64,000 bases of DNA, taken from the NCBI RefSeq assembly GCF_025465995.1, contig NZ_JANLNY010000006.1, forward strand, positions 310,001-374,000, in the 5' to 3' direction. The translations under genes and the position numbers were made by a program. Below, one piece after another: positions 8,919 to 18,377 of the stretch; positions within the stretch are counted from its first letter, which is position 1; every line of letters begins with the position of its first letter. The notes under the pieces were generated by a model. The model saw only the letters and a list, made by a program, of their open reading frames with translations. It made no database searches and was not told the origin of the DNA. The DNA comes from Pseudomonas sp. 5P_3.1_Bac2 (GTDB lineage Bacteria; Pseudomonadota; Gammaproteobacteria; Pseudomonadales; Pseudomonadaceae).

Positions 8919-10528
8919 GCATGTCTCCAGCGTGTGGCCAGTGCTTCTAAGCGTTGTCCAAGGGTGTTGATCACGGCTCCAGTCAGGCCAATCAGCAGCA
9001 TGCTGGCCATGACTTGATCCATTCGAAACAGTTGCTGTGCGCCAATCATCAGGCTGCCGATACCGCCATCTGAGGGCATGAAGTATTCCGCACCGATGGT
9101 GCCCAGCCAGGCATAGATCAGGGCCAGGCGCAGCCCGGCAAAAATGGCGGGTGCCGCCCCAGGTAGCACCACGCGCAGCAGTTGTTGGCGGCGATTCAGG
9201 CGCAGCACTTGGCCGGCCTCGTGCAGTTGCGTCGATAAGCTCTCGATGCCGCGTTGGCTGGCGATCAATAGAGGGAAGAAGGTGGCCAAGCTGACGAACA
9301 CCACCTTGGCCAATTCACCCAAGCCAAACCAAGCGGTTAGCAGCGGCACCCAGGCAAAGATGGCGATCTGTTGCAATGCTGACAGGCTGCCACCCAACAG
9401 GCGCCGCGCCGGACGCCACAGGCCGAGCAGGATGCCCAGCAGCAGGCCCACCCCGGCGCCGAGCAGCAAGCCGACAAAGGCCCGAGTTAAGCTCAGCGCC
9501 ATGGCTTCGGTCAGGCTGCTGTCGGCCAGCCCTTGCCAAGTGGCAGTGAGGACCTGCAAGGGCGTGGCTACCAAGTTGCTGTCCAGCCATTGCAGGTTGC
9601 CGCTGACTTGCCATAACAGCAGCAAGGCTGCCGGCAATAGCCAAGGTTGCAGACGTTGCCAGCCTTGTCCTGGTTCGACGCGAACGATGGCTGCCGTAGG
9701 AGGGTGGGGCCAGTGCACTAAGCGGTGGTCGAGCCAGTCAATGCCGCGATTGAACAGCAGGCCAAACAGGCCAATGATCAGGATGCAGACAAACACCACA
9801 TCCAGCATAAACAGCTGCCGGCCCCAGACCATCAGGTAGCCCAGACCTTCGCTGGAGGCGAGTAATTCCACCGCCAACAACGAGGCCCAGCCTGTGGCAA
9901 TGGCTAGGCGCAAACCGGCCATAAAGGATGGCAGCGCTGCTGGAATCAACAGCCGATAAATACGCAGGTGTAAGGGCAGACGTAGCACTGCCGCCGCCTC
10001 ACGCAGACGCGGCTGGGCGTCGCGTACGCCTACCAAGGTGTGGATGGCGATAGGCACCACAATAGCCTTGACCAACACCACCAGTTTGAGTGTTTCACCA
10101 ATGCCAAACAGCAGCATAAACAGCGGCACCCAAGCCAAGGTAGGAACTTGCGCTAAGGCGGCAAAGGTCGGGTAGATCAGCCGCTCAGCCAAGCGGCTGC
10201 TGCCCATCCAGGCGCCCAGCAGCACGCCACTGGCGACCCCGCCCAACAAGCCCCAAGCCAAGCGCTGCAGGCTGATACTGATATGCAGCCACAACTCATC
10301 GCGGCTCAATTCCAGCAGGCTGTTCCACACCAAGCTGGGCTCGGGCAACACCTGCTCGCTCATCCAGTGCCAATGGCTGGCAGCTTGCCACAGCAGCAGC
10401 AAAGCCAGCGGCACAATCCAGGGCACTAACTGCACCCGCGGTAAGCGCAGACGCTGCCGTGGTGTTAGGGAAAGTCCGGCTGCCCCGGAGCTGACGCTCA
10501 CGCGCGCGGTCCTGTGCCTAGGGCGCAT
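8915..10528 (-). CDS. atsB: Double-length sulfate-ester ABC permease AtsB
   Basis: A single chain (537 residues) holding two complete SsuC-type permease domains in tandem: roughly residues 25-265 and 285-535, each with its own EAA coupling loop (for example REAAAVLRLPLHLRIYRLL and HEAGQVLRLNRRQQLLRVV). It therefore supplies both halves of the membrane channel, unlike the usual homodimeric permeases in the window. The start is uncertain: I chose the ATG at 10528; a TTG at 10540 adds four residues, and neither has a clear ribosome site. The stop overlaps atsC. Divergent from atsR, with about 320 bp of AT-rich promoter DNA between them. Confidence 0.88.
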   Translation of the reverse strand: MRPRHRTARVSVSSGAAGLSLTPRQRLRLPRVQLVPWIVPLALLLLWQAASHWHWMSEQVLPEPSLVWNSLLELSRDELWLHISISLQRLAWGLLGGVASGVLLGAWMGSSRLAERLIYPTFAALAQVPTLAWVPLFMLLFGIGETLKLVVLVKAIVVPIAIHTLVGVRDAQPRLREAAAVLRLPLHLRIYRLLIPAALPSFMAGLRLAIATGWASLLAVELLASSEGLGYLMVWGRQLFMLDVVFVCILIIGLFGLLFNRGIDWLDHRLVHWPHPPTAAIVRVEPGQGWQRLQPWLLPAALLLLWQVSGNLQWLDSNLVATPLQVLTATWQGLADSSLTEAMALSLTRAFVGLLLGAGVGLLLGILLGLWRPARRLLGGSLSALQQIAIFAWVPLLTAWFGLGELAKVVFVSLATFFPLLIASQRGIESLSTQLHEAGQVLRLNRRQQLLRVVLPGAAPAIFAGLRLALIYAWLGTIGAEYFMPSDGGIGSLMIGAQQLFRMDQVMASMLLIGLTGAVINTLGQRLEALATRWRHA

Positions 10529-10847
10529 GAACGCAGCCAAGGCTTAGAAGAAAACTTAATTAATGGCATATAAAACTTCATATAAATGCATTTGGGAAAT
10601 AAGGACATGCATTTAAAGAAGCTTTAAGGAAGTGAGGCCAATGCATTATTTGAATATTTTTTATGCATAAAAAGCATCTGACCTACAGCCTGCGTACTAG
10701 GGGCGAATCGCGCTGCTTATGCGAATAAGATTTAAAAATGGAATTTAATATTATTTTATTGATTGTTAATGCCGTGCTTATCGTGGCGCAGCGATGCCAA
10801 GAGGTGTCGGCAATTGTTCAGCAACTCGATAAGCAGGAAGTTTATCT
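10529..10847. promoter_or_regulatory. Divergent ats promoter region
   Basis: AT-rich 319-bp gap between the divergent atsB and atsR, so both promoters must lie here. It contains AACTTCATATAAAT at 10574-10587, found again at 20361-20374 upstream of the tonB operon, and several A/T tracts (10735-10770). Binding by CysB or another sulfur-starvation LysR regulator is plausible but not shown. Confidence 0.6.
10574..10587. promoter_or_regulatory. Shared 14-mer AACTTCATATAAAT, copy 1
   Basis: Identical 14-bp AT-rich motif shared with the tonB-exbBD promoter region (20361-20374). Candidate sulfur-starvation operator by position only. Confidence 0.4.
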
Positions 10848-11903
10848 ATGAAGAATCGTTTCGTTCGTGCCCTAGGCGCAATCGCCGTTCCTGCCTTATT
10901 GGGCTGGGTGAGCCTGAGTGCCAGTGTGGCCCAGGCGGCTGTCACAGAGATTCGTATCGCTGTGCCGGATATTGGCGCCGGTACTAATAAAAGTGGGGCG
11001 GGCGTGGTCGATGTGTTGCGTCAGCAGCAGATCATCGAAAAAGAGTTTGCCGCCGATGGCATCAAGATTAATTGGATTTTCTTTAAGGGCGCAGGGCCTG
11101 TGATCAACGAAGCCTTTGCCAATAAACAGGTGGACTTGGCCTACCTCGGCGACCTGGCCGCGATTATTGGCAAGTCCAATGGATTGGACACCCGCTTACT
11201 CAGCGCCATAGCACGCAATATCAAGTACTACTTGGCCGTGCAGCCGGGCTCGCCAATCAAGAACCTGACGGATCTCAAAGGCAAACGGGTAGGCATCTTT
11301 AAAGGTACCGCCAACCAACTGTCGTTTGATGCTGCCCTAGCCAGCCAAGGTTTGACTGAGCGCGATTATCAGGTGATTAACCTCGACATGAACGCCGCCA
11401 ACGCGGCACTGGCCGCCAAGCAAATCGATGCCACCTGGGGCGTGGCCAACGTGCTGGCGCTCAATGCCAAAGGCTTAGCGGATATCCCACTGAGCAGCGA
11501 CGACTTAAATGGCGCTGGCAGTGCATTGACCGCATTAGTGGGCAGCCGTCAGTTTGTCGAAGAAAACCCGGAAATTCTCGCGCGCTTTATCAAGGCGCAG
11601 CAAATTGCGGTGCGTTGGTTGCGTGATGAGAGCAATCGCGAGGCTTATATCAAGCTGGTGTCCGAGCAGGCCGGCTATCCGGAGCTGCTGCTGCGCAAAG
11701 ATTTGGATACTTCCAAATTCCAAGAGATCTTTTCGCCGTTGTTGGATAAAGAGTTTTTAGCGCAGTTGCAGCAGGGCGTTGATATCGCCTCGCAGCAGCG
11801 GTTGATCCGTAAGCCGTTTAAGGTTGAGGAGTGGGTCAGCGGCCAATTCCTCGACGCGGCACTGCGTGACCAAGAGCAAGCCACCAGCTCCGCCGCCCGA
11901 TAA
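10848..11903 (+). CDS. atsR: Sulfate-ester ABC transporter binding protein AtsR
   Basis: Periplasmic binding protein (351 residues) of the SsuA family. A Sec signal peptide ends near residue 31 (SASVAQAA) and is followed by VTEIRIAVPDIG. It lies divergent from atsBCA, which otherwise lacks a binding protein, so it is assigned as that system's receptor. AGGAAG precedes the ATG by eight bases. The mature protein has one Met and no Cys, a composition expected of proteins made in sulfur starvation. In the described Pseudomonas ats loci I recall atsR lying in the same direction as atsBC; the inverted arrangement here is a difference. The specificity for aryl or alkyl sulfate is inferred from context. 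Confidence 0.82.
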   Translation: MKNRFVRALGAIAVPALLGWVSLSASVAQAAVTEIRIAVPDIGAGTNKSGAGVVDVLRQQQIIEKEFAADGIKINWIFFKGAGPVINEAFANKQVDLAYLGDLAAIIGKSNGLDTRLLSAIARNIKYYLAVQPGSPIKNLTDLKGKRVGIFKGTANQLSFDAALASQGLTERDYQVINLDMNAANAALAAKQIDATWGVANVLALNAKGLADIPLSSDDLNGAGSALTALVGSRQFVEENPEILARFIKAQQIAVRWLRDESNREAYIKLVSEQAGYPELLLRKDLDTSKFQEIFSPLLDKEFLAQLQQGVDIASQQRLIRKPFKVEEWVSGQFLDAALRDQEQATSSAAR

Positions 11904-12126
11904 TAAGGGCAGTGCAAGCGCCAGTGAGCTTACCCCTTGGCGCACTGGCCGCGGCGAATGAGGCATTTGCTGGGGTTGCCTGAGCCATCATGCCAGTTGC
12001 TGGGCTAGGGCGCCGTAACCGATTGGCGCTTTGAGACAGCGCTTAAAGCGCGAGTGGCAGCGGCAAGACCCAGCACGAGTTGGTTGCACTTACAGCTTGG
12101 CTTTCTAGCCAAAGCTTAGCCAAGCC

Positions 12127-12160
12127 AGGCAAACGGGCAGTGCTGACTACCCGTTTGCCT
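12127..12160. terminator. Stem-loop between convergent atsR and chemoreceptor genes
   Basis: Perfect 11-bp inverted repeat AGGCAAACGGG (12127-12137)/CCCGTTTGCCT (12150-12160) with a 12-nt loop, in the gap between two convergent genes. It has no U-tract on either strand, so it may be a Rho-assisted or bidirectional terminator. A weaker repeat (GCCAGTG 11920-11926/CACTGGC 11943-11949) lies just after atsR. Confidence 0.45.
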
Positions 12161-12197
12161 TCACCACGCCCCCTTGGTGCTGAACGGCCTTCCAGTA

Positions 12198-14081
12198 CTA
12201 GACCCGGAACCGTCCGAGGAGGCGCTCTTGCTGGGTCACCTGTTCCACCATCGACTCACAATGCCGAACTTGTTCGGCAGAACCAGTGGACACCTCATAG
12301 CTGATATCGCGGATATTGGTGGTGTTGCGGTTGATCTCTTCGGTGGTCGCACTTTGCTCTTCGGCGGCCGTGGCGATTTGCAGGTTCATGTCGTTAATAC
12401 GGGTGATGGCCGCACTGATTTGGCTGAGCATGGTGTTCGCCGCGCTGGCGTTTTGCGCTGTTTCGCTGGCGGAGTCACGACTTTGCTGCATCCGCACTTC
12501 GGCTTGACGCACGCCGGACTGCAGTTGATCGATCATCTGGCGAATCTCTTGGGTCGACTCCTGCGTGCGTGAGGCCAGGGAGCGCACTTCATCGGCCACT
12601 ACCGCAAAGCCGCGACCGGATTCCCCGGCGCGGGCGGCTTCAATCGCCGCGTTGAGGGCCAGCAGGTTGGTCTGATCGGCAATGCTGGTAATCACCGATA
12701 GGATCGACTCGATGTTCTGACTGAGCTTGGACAGCATATTGATCGAGTGGCTGGTTTCGTTCATGTCCTCGGCCAGATTGAGAATCGCCTCGGTGGAACG
12801 CGACACCACCCGCACCCCTTCCTCCGTCTGGGCGTTGGCTTCCACTGCGGCTTGGGCGGCAGATTGCGCGTTGCGTGCCACCTCTTCAGCGGTCGAGGCC
12901 ATTTCCTGCATGGCGGTGGCCAGCTGATCCAGCTCCTGCATTTGCTGTTGCAGGCTGAGGGCGCCCTGGTTCGCCGCGTGGGAGGTCAGGCCCGTGCTGT
13001 CTTTAACCTGCTGCGAGTTGCCCATTACGTCCTTGATCAGCTGCTGCAGAGTCTCGATAAAGCTGTTGAAGTCGCGGGCCAGCATGGATATTTCATCGTT
13101 GCCGCTGGCGGGTAAACGCCGTGTCAGGTCGCCTTGGCCGCTGTTCACCTCGCGCAGGGAGTTGTGCAGTTGGCCCAAGGGCTTGAGCAGGGCATTCATT
13201 AGCGCGATCAGCACGATCAGGCTGATGGCAACGCCCAACAGGGTGCCGATTACAGCGCGCCAGCTCAGGGTGTTAGCCTCGCTCATGATGATGTCTTTAT
13301 CGATCACCACGCCGATATACCAGTCCATCCCCTTGAGGTTTTTCAGCGGCATAAACGACACCATCAGGTCCTTGTCGCCCACGCTGAGTTCGCTGAGGTG
13401 CGGTTCCAGCGCCGGGGTTTGCCCACCCAGCAATTCGCTGTAACTCTTGCCATCCAACTGGTGGTTGGGGTGGGCAATGATGTTGCCGTTTTTGCTCATC
13501 AGAAAGGCGTAGCCGGCACTGTTGAAGTCCAGCGTATTGATCGCATCGGAGAGGGTGTTGAGGCGGATATCGCCACCGATCACGCCCAATGCGCTGCCTT
13601 GGTCGGTGAGCGGCACCACCGCCGAGATCAGCACTTCGCCTGTGGTGCTATCCACATACGGTTCGGTCAATACGGCCTGTTTTGCCGAGATACCCACGGC
13701 ATACCATGGCCGTTTGCGGCCATCCCACTCTGCGGCGGGGTTCCAGCTGTCGGTGTTTTTGATCGGCTTGCCGTCGCTGGTCAGGGTGCCAAAGACGAGG
13801 ATGAACTCATTGCTCAAGGTGGGGGTGGTGATCACCCGCTGGACTTCTTCCGCGCTGTAATTGCGGTCGATTGTCTGCCCGGCGAGATCCATCAGACGCA
13901 GCTTGGCATTCAGCCAATTCTCGATTTGCTGCGCCAATGCGCCGCTGGTTTCGTCAATACTTTCACTGACTTGGGCGAGCAGTGCCTTACGCACTTGGGT
14001 GACCTGAACCCAAGACAACAGTGCAGTGGTCAGAAACAGCACAACGGCTGCTGCCAGACCCACTCTGTGCGAAATCTTCAT
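12198..14081 (-). CDS. Methyl-accepting chemotaxis protein with dCache sensor
   Basis: A 627-residue chemoreceptor: TM1 at about 8-28, a periplasmic dCache domain at about 35-275, TM2 near 280-303, HAMP, then a long coiled-coil signalling domain with the hairpin tip [20 protein letters not shown]. The sensor keeps the dCache amino-acid pocket in register with Pseudomonas PctA (offset of two): Arg124, Trp126, Tyr127, Tyr142, Asp144 and Asp171; the Tyr of PctA position 121 is replaced by Trp119. It probably senses an amino acid or an amino-acid-like compound such as taurine, which fits the surrounding genes but is inference. No C-terminal CheR/CheB pentapeptide is seen. Read alone on the minus strand. 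Confidence 0.9.
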   Translation of the reverse strand: MKISHRVGLAAAVVLFLTTALLSWVQVTQVRKALLAQVSESIDETSGALAQQIENWLNAKLRLMDLAGQTIDRNYSAEEVQRVITTPTLSNEFILVFGTLTSDGKPIKNTDSWNPAAEWDGRKRPWYAVGISAKQAVLTEPYVDSTTGEVLISAVVPLTDQGSALGVIGGDIRLNTLSDAINTLDFNSAGYAFLMSKNGNIIAHPNHQLDGKSYSELLGGQTPALEPHLSELSVGDKDLMVSFMPLKNLKGMDWYIGVVIDKDIIMSEANTLSWRAVIGTLLGVAISLIVLIALMNALLKPLGQLHNSLREVNSGQGDLTRRLPASGNDEISMLARDFNSFIETLQQLIKDVMGNSQQVKDSTGLTSHAANQGALSLQQQMQELDQLATAMQEMASTAEEVARNAQSAAQAAVEANAQTEEGVRVVSRSTEAILNLAEDMNETSHSINMLSKLSQNIESILSVITSIADQTNLLALNAAIEAARAGESGRGFAVVADEVRSLASRTQESTQEIRQMIDQLQSGVRQAEVRMQQSRDSASETAQNASAANTMLSQISAAITRINDMNLQIATAAEEQSATTEEINRNTTNIRDISYEVSTGSAEQVRHCESMVEQVTQQERLLGRFRV

Positions 14082-14617
14082 GGTGCTTTCCCTTGTAGCT
14101 GCTTTGAGTGCTTATGTGTTGGCGTCTTTTTATAGTCGTGACTGGCGCGGTCCAGCCTATCCAGCATAGTCCGGCAAACGAGGGGTAATAGAAGTAGATG
14201 GCATATTGCCTTATATGCTGCGCAGGCGATCAGTCGTCATTGGCCTACGCTCGACTCATACAGTGCTCGGCCAACCGCAGCGGTTAGTGCTGGTGTTCTG
14301 TGCAAAAAGGCGCTGAGACAAGGCTAAAAGCCTTGTGCCAGAGGGTTTAGGCGGGCGTCCACAGCATTGCCCTATAAGCCGTCAGATCAGGAGAGGCGCT
14401 TGGTTTAGGCGCGCCCTGAGGCGGCCCGTGGTAGGGGCTGGCAAGGTGTTGCAAATCTTTTCTTTGCTCTGGGCGCAGGCGCAGAAGGCGGATCTATCCC
14501 TGGCTGTTGCTAGTGGGAGGGTGCAGCGAATACTGGCTGAGATTCGCGGTGGATACCCTGACACGCCTATAGTTGCTCAGCTGAGCTGGCTATGGGCGCG
14601 TGAGCAGAGGTACGGAT
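14082..14617. other. 536-bp gap without a supported gene
   Basis: No convincing coding frame. Contains the chemoreceptor promoter (minus strand) near 14082-14250 and a perfect 8-bp hairpin ACAAGGCT (14318-14325)/AGCCTTGT (14329-14336) with a 3-nt loop. The rest (14340-14617) is GC-rich with no motif I recognise and may be decayed coding DNA. Confidence 0.4.
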
Positions 14618-15541
14618 TTAGGCGGCCTGGGCTGAAACAGGTTGTTGGTCGTGCTCAATCAGCAATTCAATCAAGGCTTGCGCCGCTGGCGATAAGCGAT
14701 AACCGGCGCGGCTGACGATACCGCAGCGGGCTTTCAAACTGTCCAAATCGACCGGTAAATTGCGTAGGTGCAACTGGACAAACTCGCCGCGGGCAAAGGC
14801 CTCACTCATGGCCTCTTGGGTGCTGATGGCGATGGTCTGACTGTGCCGCACCAACTCCAGTAGCAAGGGGAAGTGCTCACATTCCACATGCTGCTCCAAA
14901 TGGGTTTTGCCACTGAGGTTGGCCAGGGCCTTGTGCACGCCAATCGGCAGGCGGGAAGCGGCGAGGGGGTAGTCGAACAGATCGTTGGTCGACAGGCTTT
15001 CTTTGTCTAATAACGGATGCCCCGGCCGGCAGAAAAATACCCCGCTGCGCGGCCGTAGCAAGCGCGTCTGCACACTTGGGTCGGCCTCGAAGTGGCGCAC
15101 GTCAGCGACAAAGAATTCGATCTCATCCCGGCTCAGGCTGCGGCTGAGGTTCTCCCAGTTGTTCACCTCAATGCGCGTGTGGATCTGTGGGTAACGCTGC
15201 ATAAAGCCCAGCAGCGCCTCCGGCACCAGCTTGGCCGCCAGGGCCGGGCCGCAACCAAAATGCAGCTCGCCCGCATCGAGCTTGGTCATTTGGTTGATCT
15301 CATGGGTCAGGTTGGTCGCTCCGCGCACCAAGGCCAAGGCGTGCTGCAGTACCACCCGACCCTCCGGCGTAGGATGCAAATCCTTGCTGCCACGGTCGAC
15401 CAACTGGCAACCCAACTCATGCTCAAGGCCTTGAATAGAGCGGCTAAATGCCGGTTGGGTAATGCCCATGGCATCGGCTGCGCGAACGAAACTACGATGC
15501 TCAGCCAGCGCTAAAAAGTAACGAAGTTGACGCAAATCCAT
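14618..15541 (-). CDS. LysR-family transcriptional regulator
   Basis: A 307-residue LTTR: N-terminal winged helix-turn-helix at about residues 1-60 (helix pair AADAMGITQPAFSRSIQGLE) and a PBP2-type effector domain from about 90 to 295. It is divergent from the TonB-dependent receptor gene with a 403-bp AT-rich gap, so it is the likely local regulator of the receptor-dioxygenase operon (15945-20236). The effector could be sulfate, APS or the sulfonate, but none is readable. It is not CysB (which has different length and motifs). Confidence 0.88.
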   Translation of the reverse strand: MDLRQLRYFLALAEHRSFVRAADAMGITQPAFSRSIQGLEHELGCQLVDRGSKDLHPTPEGRVVLQHALALVRGATNLTHEINQMTKLDAGELHFGCGPALAAKLVPEALLGFMQRYPQIHTRIEVNNWENLSRSLSRDEIEFFVADVRHFEADPSVQTRLLRPRSGVFFCRPGHPLLDKESLSTNDLFDYPLAASRLPIGVHKALANLSGKTHLEQHVECEHFPLLLELVRHSQTIAISTQEAMSEAFARGEFVQLHLRNLPVDLDSLKARCGIVSRAGYRLSPAAQALIELLIEHDQQPVSAQAA

Positions 15542-15944
15542 GATGCATTCCTGGCATTCAAAATATACGGGGAAGGCATTTGCTGTGCCTTGGGTGCTGG
15601 TTTTAAATGCAGGCTCTTATTCCGTCAATTGAATAATTTTATAAATAATAGACTAAAAGGATATAAGCATATTGCTTAGCTCCAGCGGGGAAGGCCATGA
15701 ACAGCAGTTCTTTTCGCGCAATTGCGCCCATCACTAAGACGCCATCGGCTGTCCGGCCTGTGTGCTGTTGTCGGCTCTGGCGCATGCGTTAGGGCGCGCG
15801 CAGCCACTGCGGAAATGCCCCGCCATTTGGCCCACATCTAAACCGATAAGCACTCCCAGGTTTGCCCTTTAACCACACACCCGTTGCGGCGGGTGGGGCG
15901 CCCTGTTGCCTGAAAGAACAACATAAAGACTTAAGGATTTGCCG
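15542..15944. promoter_or_regulatory. Divergent LysR / TonB-receptor intergenic region
   Basis: 403 bp with no gene. The part next to the LysR gene is AT-rich (about 15600-15675, with TTGAAT and TATAAA hexamers) and is the probable control region. A GC-rich hairpin CACCCG (15878-15883)/CGGGTG (15890-15895) lies in the receptor leader. AAGGA at 15933-15937 is the receptor's ribosome site. Confidence 0.5.
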
Positions 15945-18344
15945 ATGCCTCACACACAACAACCTAGCGATCAGCATTCGTTTAACTTGCGCCCGTTAGT
16001 GCGGGCTTTGTCGACCTGGCGCCGGCCGCTGGTGCAATCATCCATCTGCCTGGCTCTGCTGGCTGTGGCCGGTCCGCCGAGCTTGTGGGCGGCCGAACAA
16101 GACCCTGCGCAAAGCGCTACGGCCAATAGCGCGGCGGCCGACGATGAGGTGGCGCTGAGCAAGGTCACAGTTACCGCGCGCCGCCGTGCTGAAGACGTAC
16201 AGGACGTGCCGACTCCGATCACCACCTTAAGTGGCACCACCTTGGAGTCGCAGAAGATCACCAAGGTGCAGGATTTGCAGCAGGTGCTGCCTAGCGTCAA
16301 CGTCGCGTTTATCCATGCCCGGCAGTCCAGTGTGGCGGTGCGCGGGATCGGCAATAACCCGGCGAGCGATGGCCTGGAGGGCAGTGCCGGGGTCTATCTC
16401 GATAACGTCTACTTAAGCCGCCCAGGCATGGCGGTGTTTGATCTGCTGGACATCGAGCAGCTGGAGTTACTGCGCGGGCCACAAGGCACCTTGTTCGGTA
16501 AAAACACCACGGCCGGCGTGCTCAATATCAGCACCCGCGCGCCGACCTTTGATACCGAGCGCAGCGTTGAGGTCAGCGGCGGCGAGGAAGGTTATTTCCA
16601 AGGTAAAGGCACGATTTCCGGTGCCTTAACCGACACCCTGGCCGGGCGTATTTCGGCCTATCGCACCCGCGACGACGGCTATATCAAAAACACCTACGAC
16701 GGCCACAAACTCAATGGCGGTGAGCGCGAAGGGGTGCGCGGCCAGTTGCTGTTCAAACCCAATGATGATTTCAGCCTGCGCTGGATCACCGACTACAACC
16801 ATGAAGATTCCAGCCAGGGGACCACCGTGCTGTACGGTGCGCCGGCCACCTATTGGGAACGGGCGGCGCTGGTCGGTGCCTCGCCCCATCGTGATCCGGA
16901 TGATCACAAGGTCAACCTCGACAGCCGCCAGCATGTCAGCGTGCATCAAGGCGGCACTTCGCTGGAAGCAAACTGGCAACTCGATGGGGGCTACACCTTC
17001 ACCTCCATCAGCGGTTACCGCTTCTGGAATTTCAGCCCGGCCAACGATGACACCACCGATGCCTCGGCCATCATCAACACCGGGGTTGAGGTGCATGATC
17101 GGCAGTTCTCCCAAGAGTTTCGCTTAGCTTCGCCCACTGGTGGTTTCTTCGACTATGTGGTCGGCGCCTATATCTTTAACTCCAACCTGGGCAACAAGAA
17201 CTTCAGTGTGCTGGGCCCGGATGCGGATCGTTTCCTGTTGCCCACGGCCGTGAACGGTTTGGGCGCGCTGAATAACGTCACTAGCGTGACTAACGGTAAG
17301 GTCACCACCGAAAGTTATGCGCTGTTTGGTCAGGGCACTTGGCACCTGACGGATCGCCTTGATTTCACCGCCGGGGTGCGCGGCACCTATGAGGAGAAGG
17401 AAGCCAAGGTCGAGCGCTTTGCCCCGGTTGGCGGCGCGCCGGTTGGCGGCTTGGGCGCCTATGTGCGCAATCTGCAAGCCGGTGCCTATGACTCCGGCGA
17501 CTTGAGCCTGCATAACGCTTCGCCTTCCGGTTTGCTCAGCCTGAGCTATCGCTTCACCCCGGATCTGCTCGGTTACGCCTCGCTGTCCCATGGTGAGAAG
17601 TCCGGTGGGGTCAACCTGGCTACCGCCAGTGCGCCAGCCCTCGGCGCTGACTCGCTGTTGGTCGGCCCGGAACGGGCCAACGATGCTGAGTTGGGCTTTA
17701 AGAGCACCTGGTTTAATCAACGCTTGCAGTTCAACGCCAACCTGTTCTGGACGGGTGTGCATGGCTACCAAGCCACCACCTTGGCGCAACCGGCCGGTTC
17801 AGTATTGCCGGTCGCGGTGCTGGCTAACGCCGGCAGCGTGCGTTCCCGTGGTGTGGAGTTTGAAGCCAGCGCCCGGCCGATTCGTGGCCTGACCTTGAAC
17901 GTCAACGGCTCCTATAACGACGTCACTTACCTGTCGTTTAAAGATGCGCCATGCCCTGGCGAATCCACTGCCACCTCTTGCGACCTGACCGGTCAGCGCG
18001 TCGTGGGTGCGTCGAAATGGATCGGCAACTTCAACGGCGAATACAGCTGGAATCTGAGTAACGGCCTGCAGCCTTACGTCACTGGCAGCTACTCCTATCG
18101 CTCGGCGGCCGAAGGCACGCTGGATAACTCCAACCTTTCGAAGATTGACGGCTATGGCCTGGTCAACCTCTCGGCGGGGGTGCGCAGCGATCTAGGTGGC
18201 GGCCAGGTGGACGCCTCCGTGTGGGTTCGCAACCTCAACAACACTGATTACTACCTGGCGGCCTTCGCCACCATGAACGGCGCTTACACCGCGTCGGTGG
18301 GCCAACCGCGTACTGCAGGCGTTTCCCTGCGCTACGACTTCTAA
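15945..18344 (+). CDS. TonB-dependent outer-membrane receptor
   Basis: Outer-membrane beta-barrel receptor (799 residues). A long leader of about 50 residues contains the hydrophobic signal core and ends near SLWAAEQD. The TonB box is VTVTARRR at about residue 75, then a plug domain (VPTPITTLSG to FGKNTTAGVLNI, about 80-205) and the barrel ending in the C-terminal aromatic signature RYDF. It precedes two alpha-ketoglutarate dioxygenases and a private TonB-ExbBD set, so the substrate is probably a sulfonate or sulfate ester too large for porins, not a siderophore; this is inference. Start at the ATG at 15945 with AAGGA seven bases upstream. It carries only three Met and three Cys. Confidence 0.9.
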   Translation: MPHTQQPSDQHSFNLRPLVRALSTWRRPLVQSSICLALLAVAGPPSLWAAEQDPAQSATANSAAADDEVALSKVTVTARRRAEDVQDVPTPITTLSGTTLESQKITKVQDLQQVLPSVNVAFIHARQSSVAVRGIGNNPASDGLEGSAGVYLDNVYLSRPGMAVFDLLDIEQLELLRGPQGTLFGKNTTAGVLNISTRAPTFDTERSVEVSGGEEGYFQGKGTISGALTDTLAGRISAYRTRDDGYIKNTYDGHKLNGGEREGVRGQLLFKPNDDFSLRWITDYNHEDSSQGTTVLYGAPATYWERAALVGASPHRDPDDHKVNLDSRQHVSVHQGGTSLEANWQLDGGYTFTSISGYRFWNFSPANDDTTDASAIINTGVEVHDRQFSQEFRLASPTGGFFDYVVGAYIFNSNLGNKNFSVLGPDADRFLLPTAVNGLGALNNVTSVTNGKVTTESYALFGQGTWHLTDRLDFTAGVRGTYEEKEAKVERFAPVGGAPVGGLGAYVRNLQAGAYDSGDLSLHNASPSGLLSLSYRFTPDLLGYASLSHGEKSGGVNLATASAPALGADSLLVGPERANDAELGFKSTWFNQRLQFNANLFWTGVHGYQATTLAQPAGSVLPVAVLANAGSVRSRGVEFEASARPIRGLTLNVNGSYNDVTYLSFKDAPCPGESTATSCDLTGQRVVGASKWIGNFNGEYSWNLSNGLQPYVTGSYSYRSAAEGTLDNSNLSKIDGYGLVNLSAGVRSDLGGGQVDASVWVRNLNNTDYYLAAFATMNGAYTASVGQPRTAGVSLRYDF

Positions 18345-18377
18345 GCACCTGATAGCAGCAAGCATGAGGACCAAGAT

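Noticed and set aside
14335..14617. Plus-strand open frame in the gap before the LysR gene
   Set aside because: Arg-rich low-quality peptide, overlaps the LysR 3' end, no ribosome site; not supportable as a gene.
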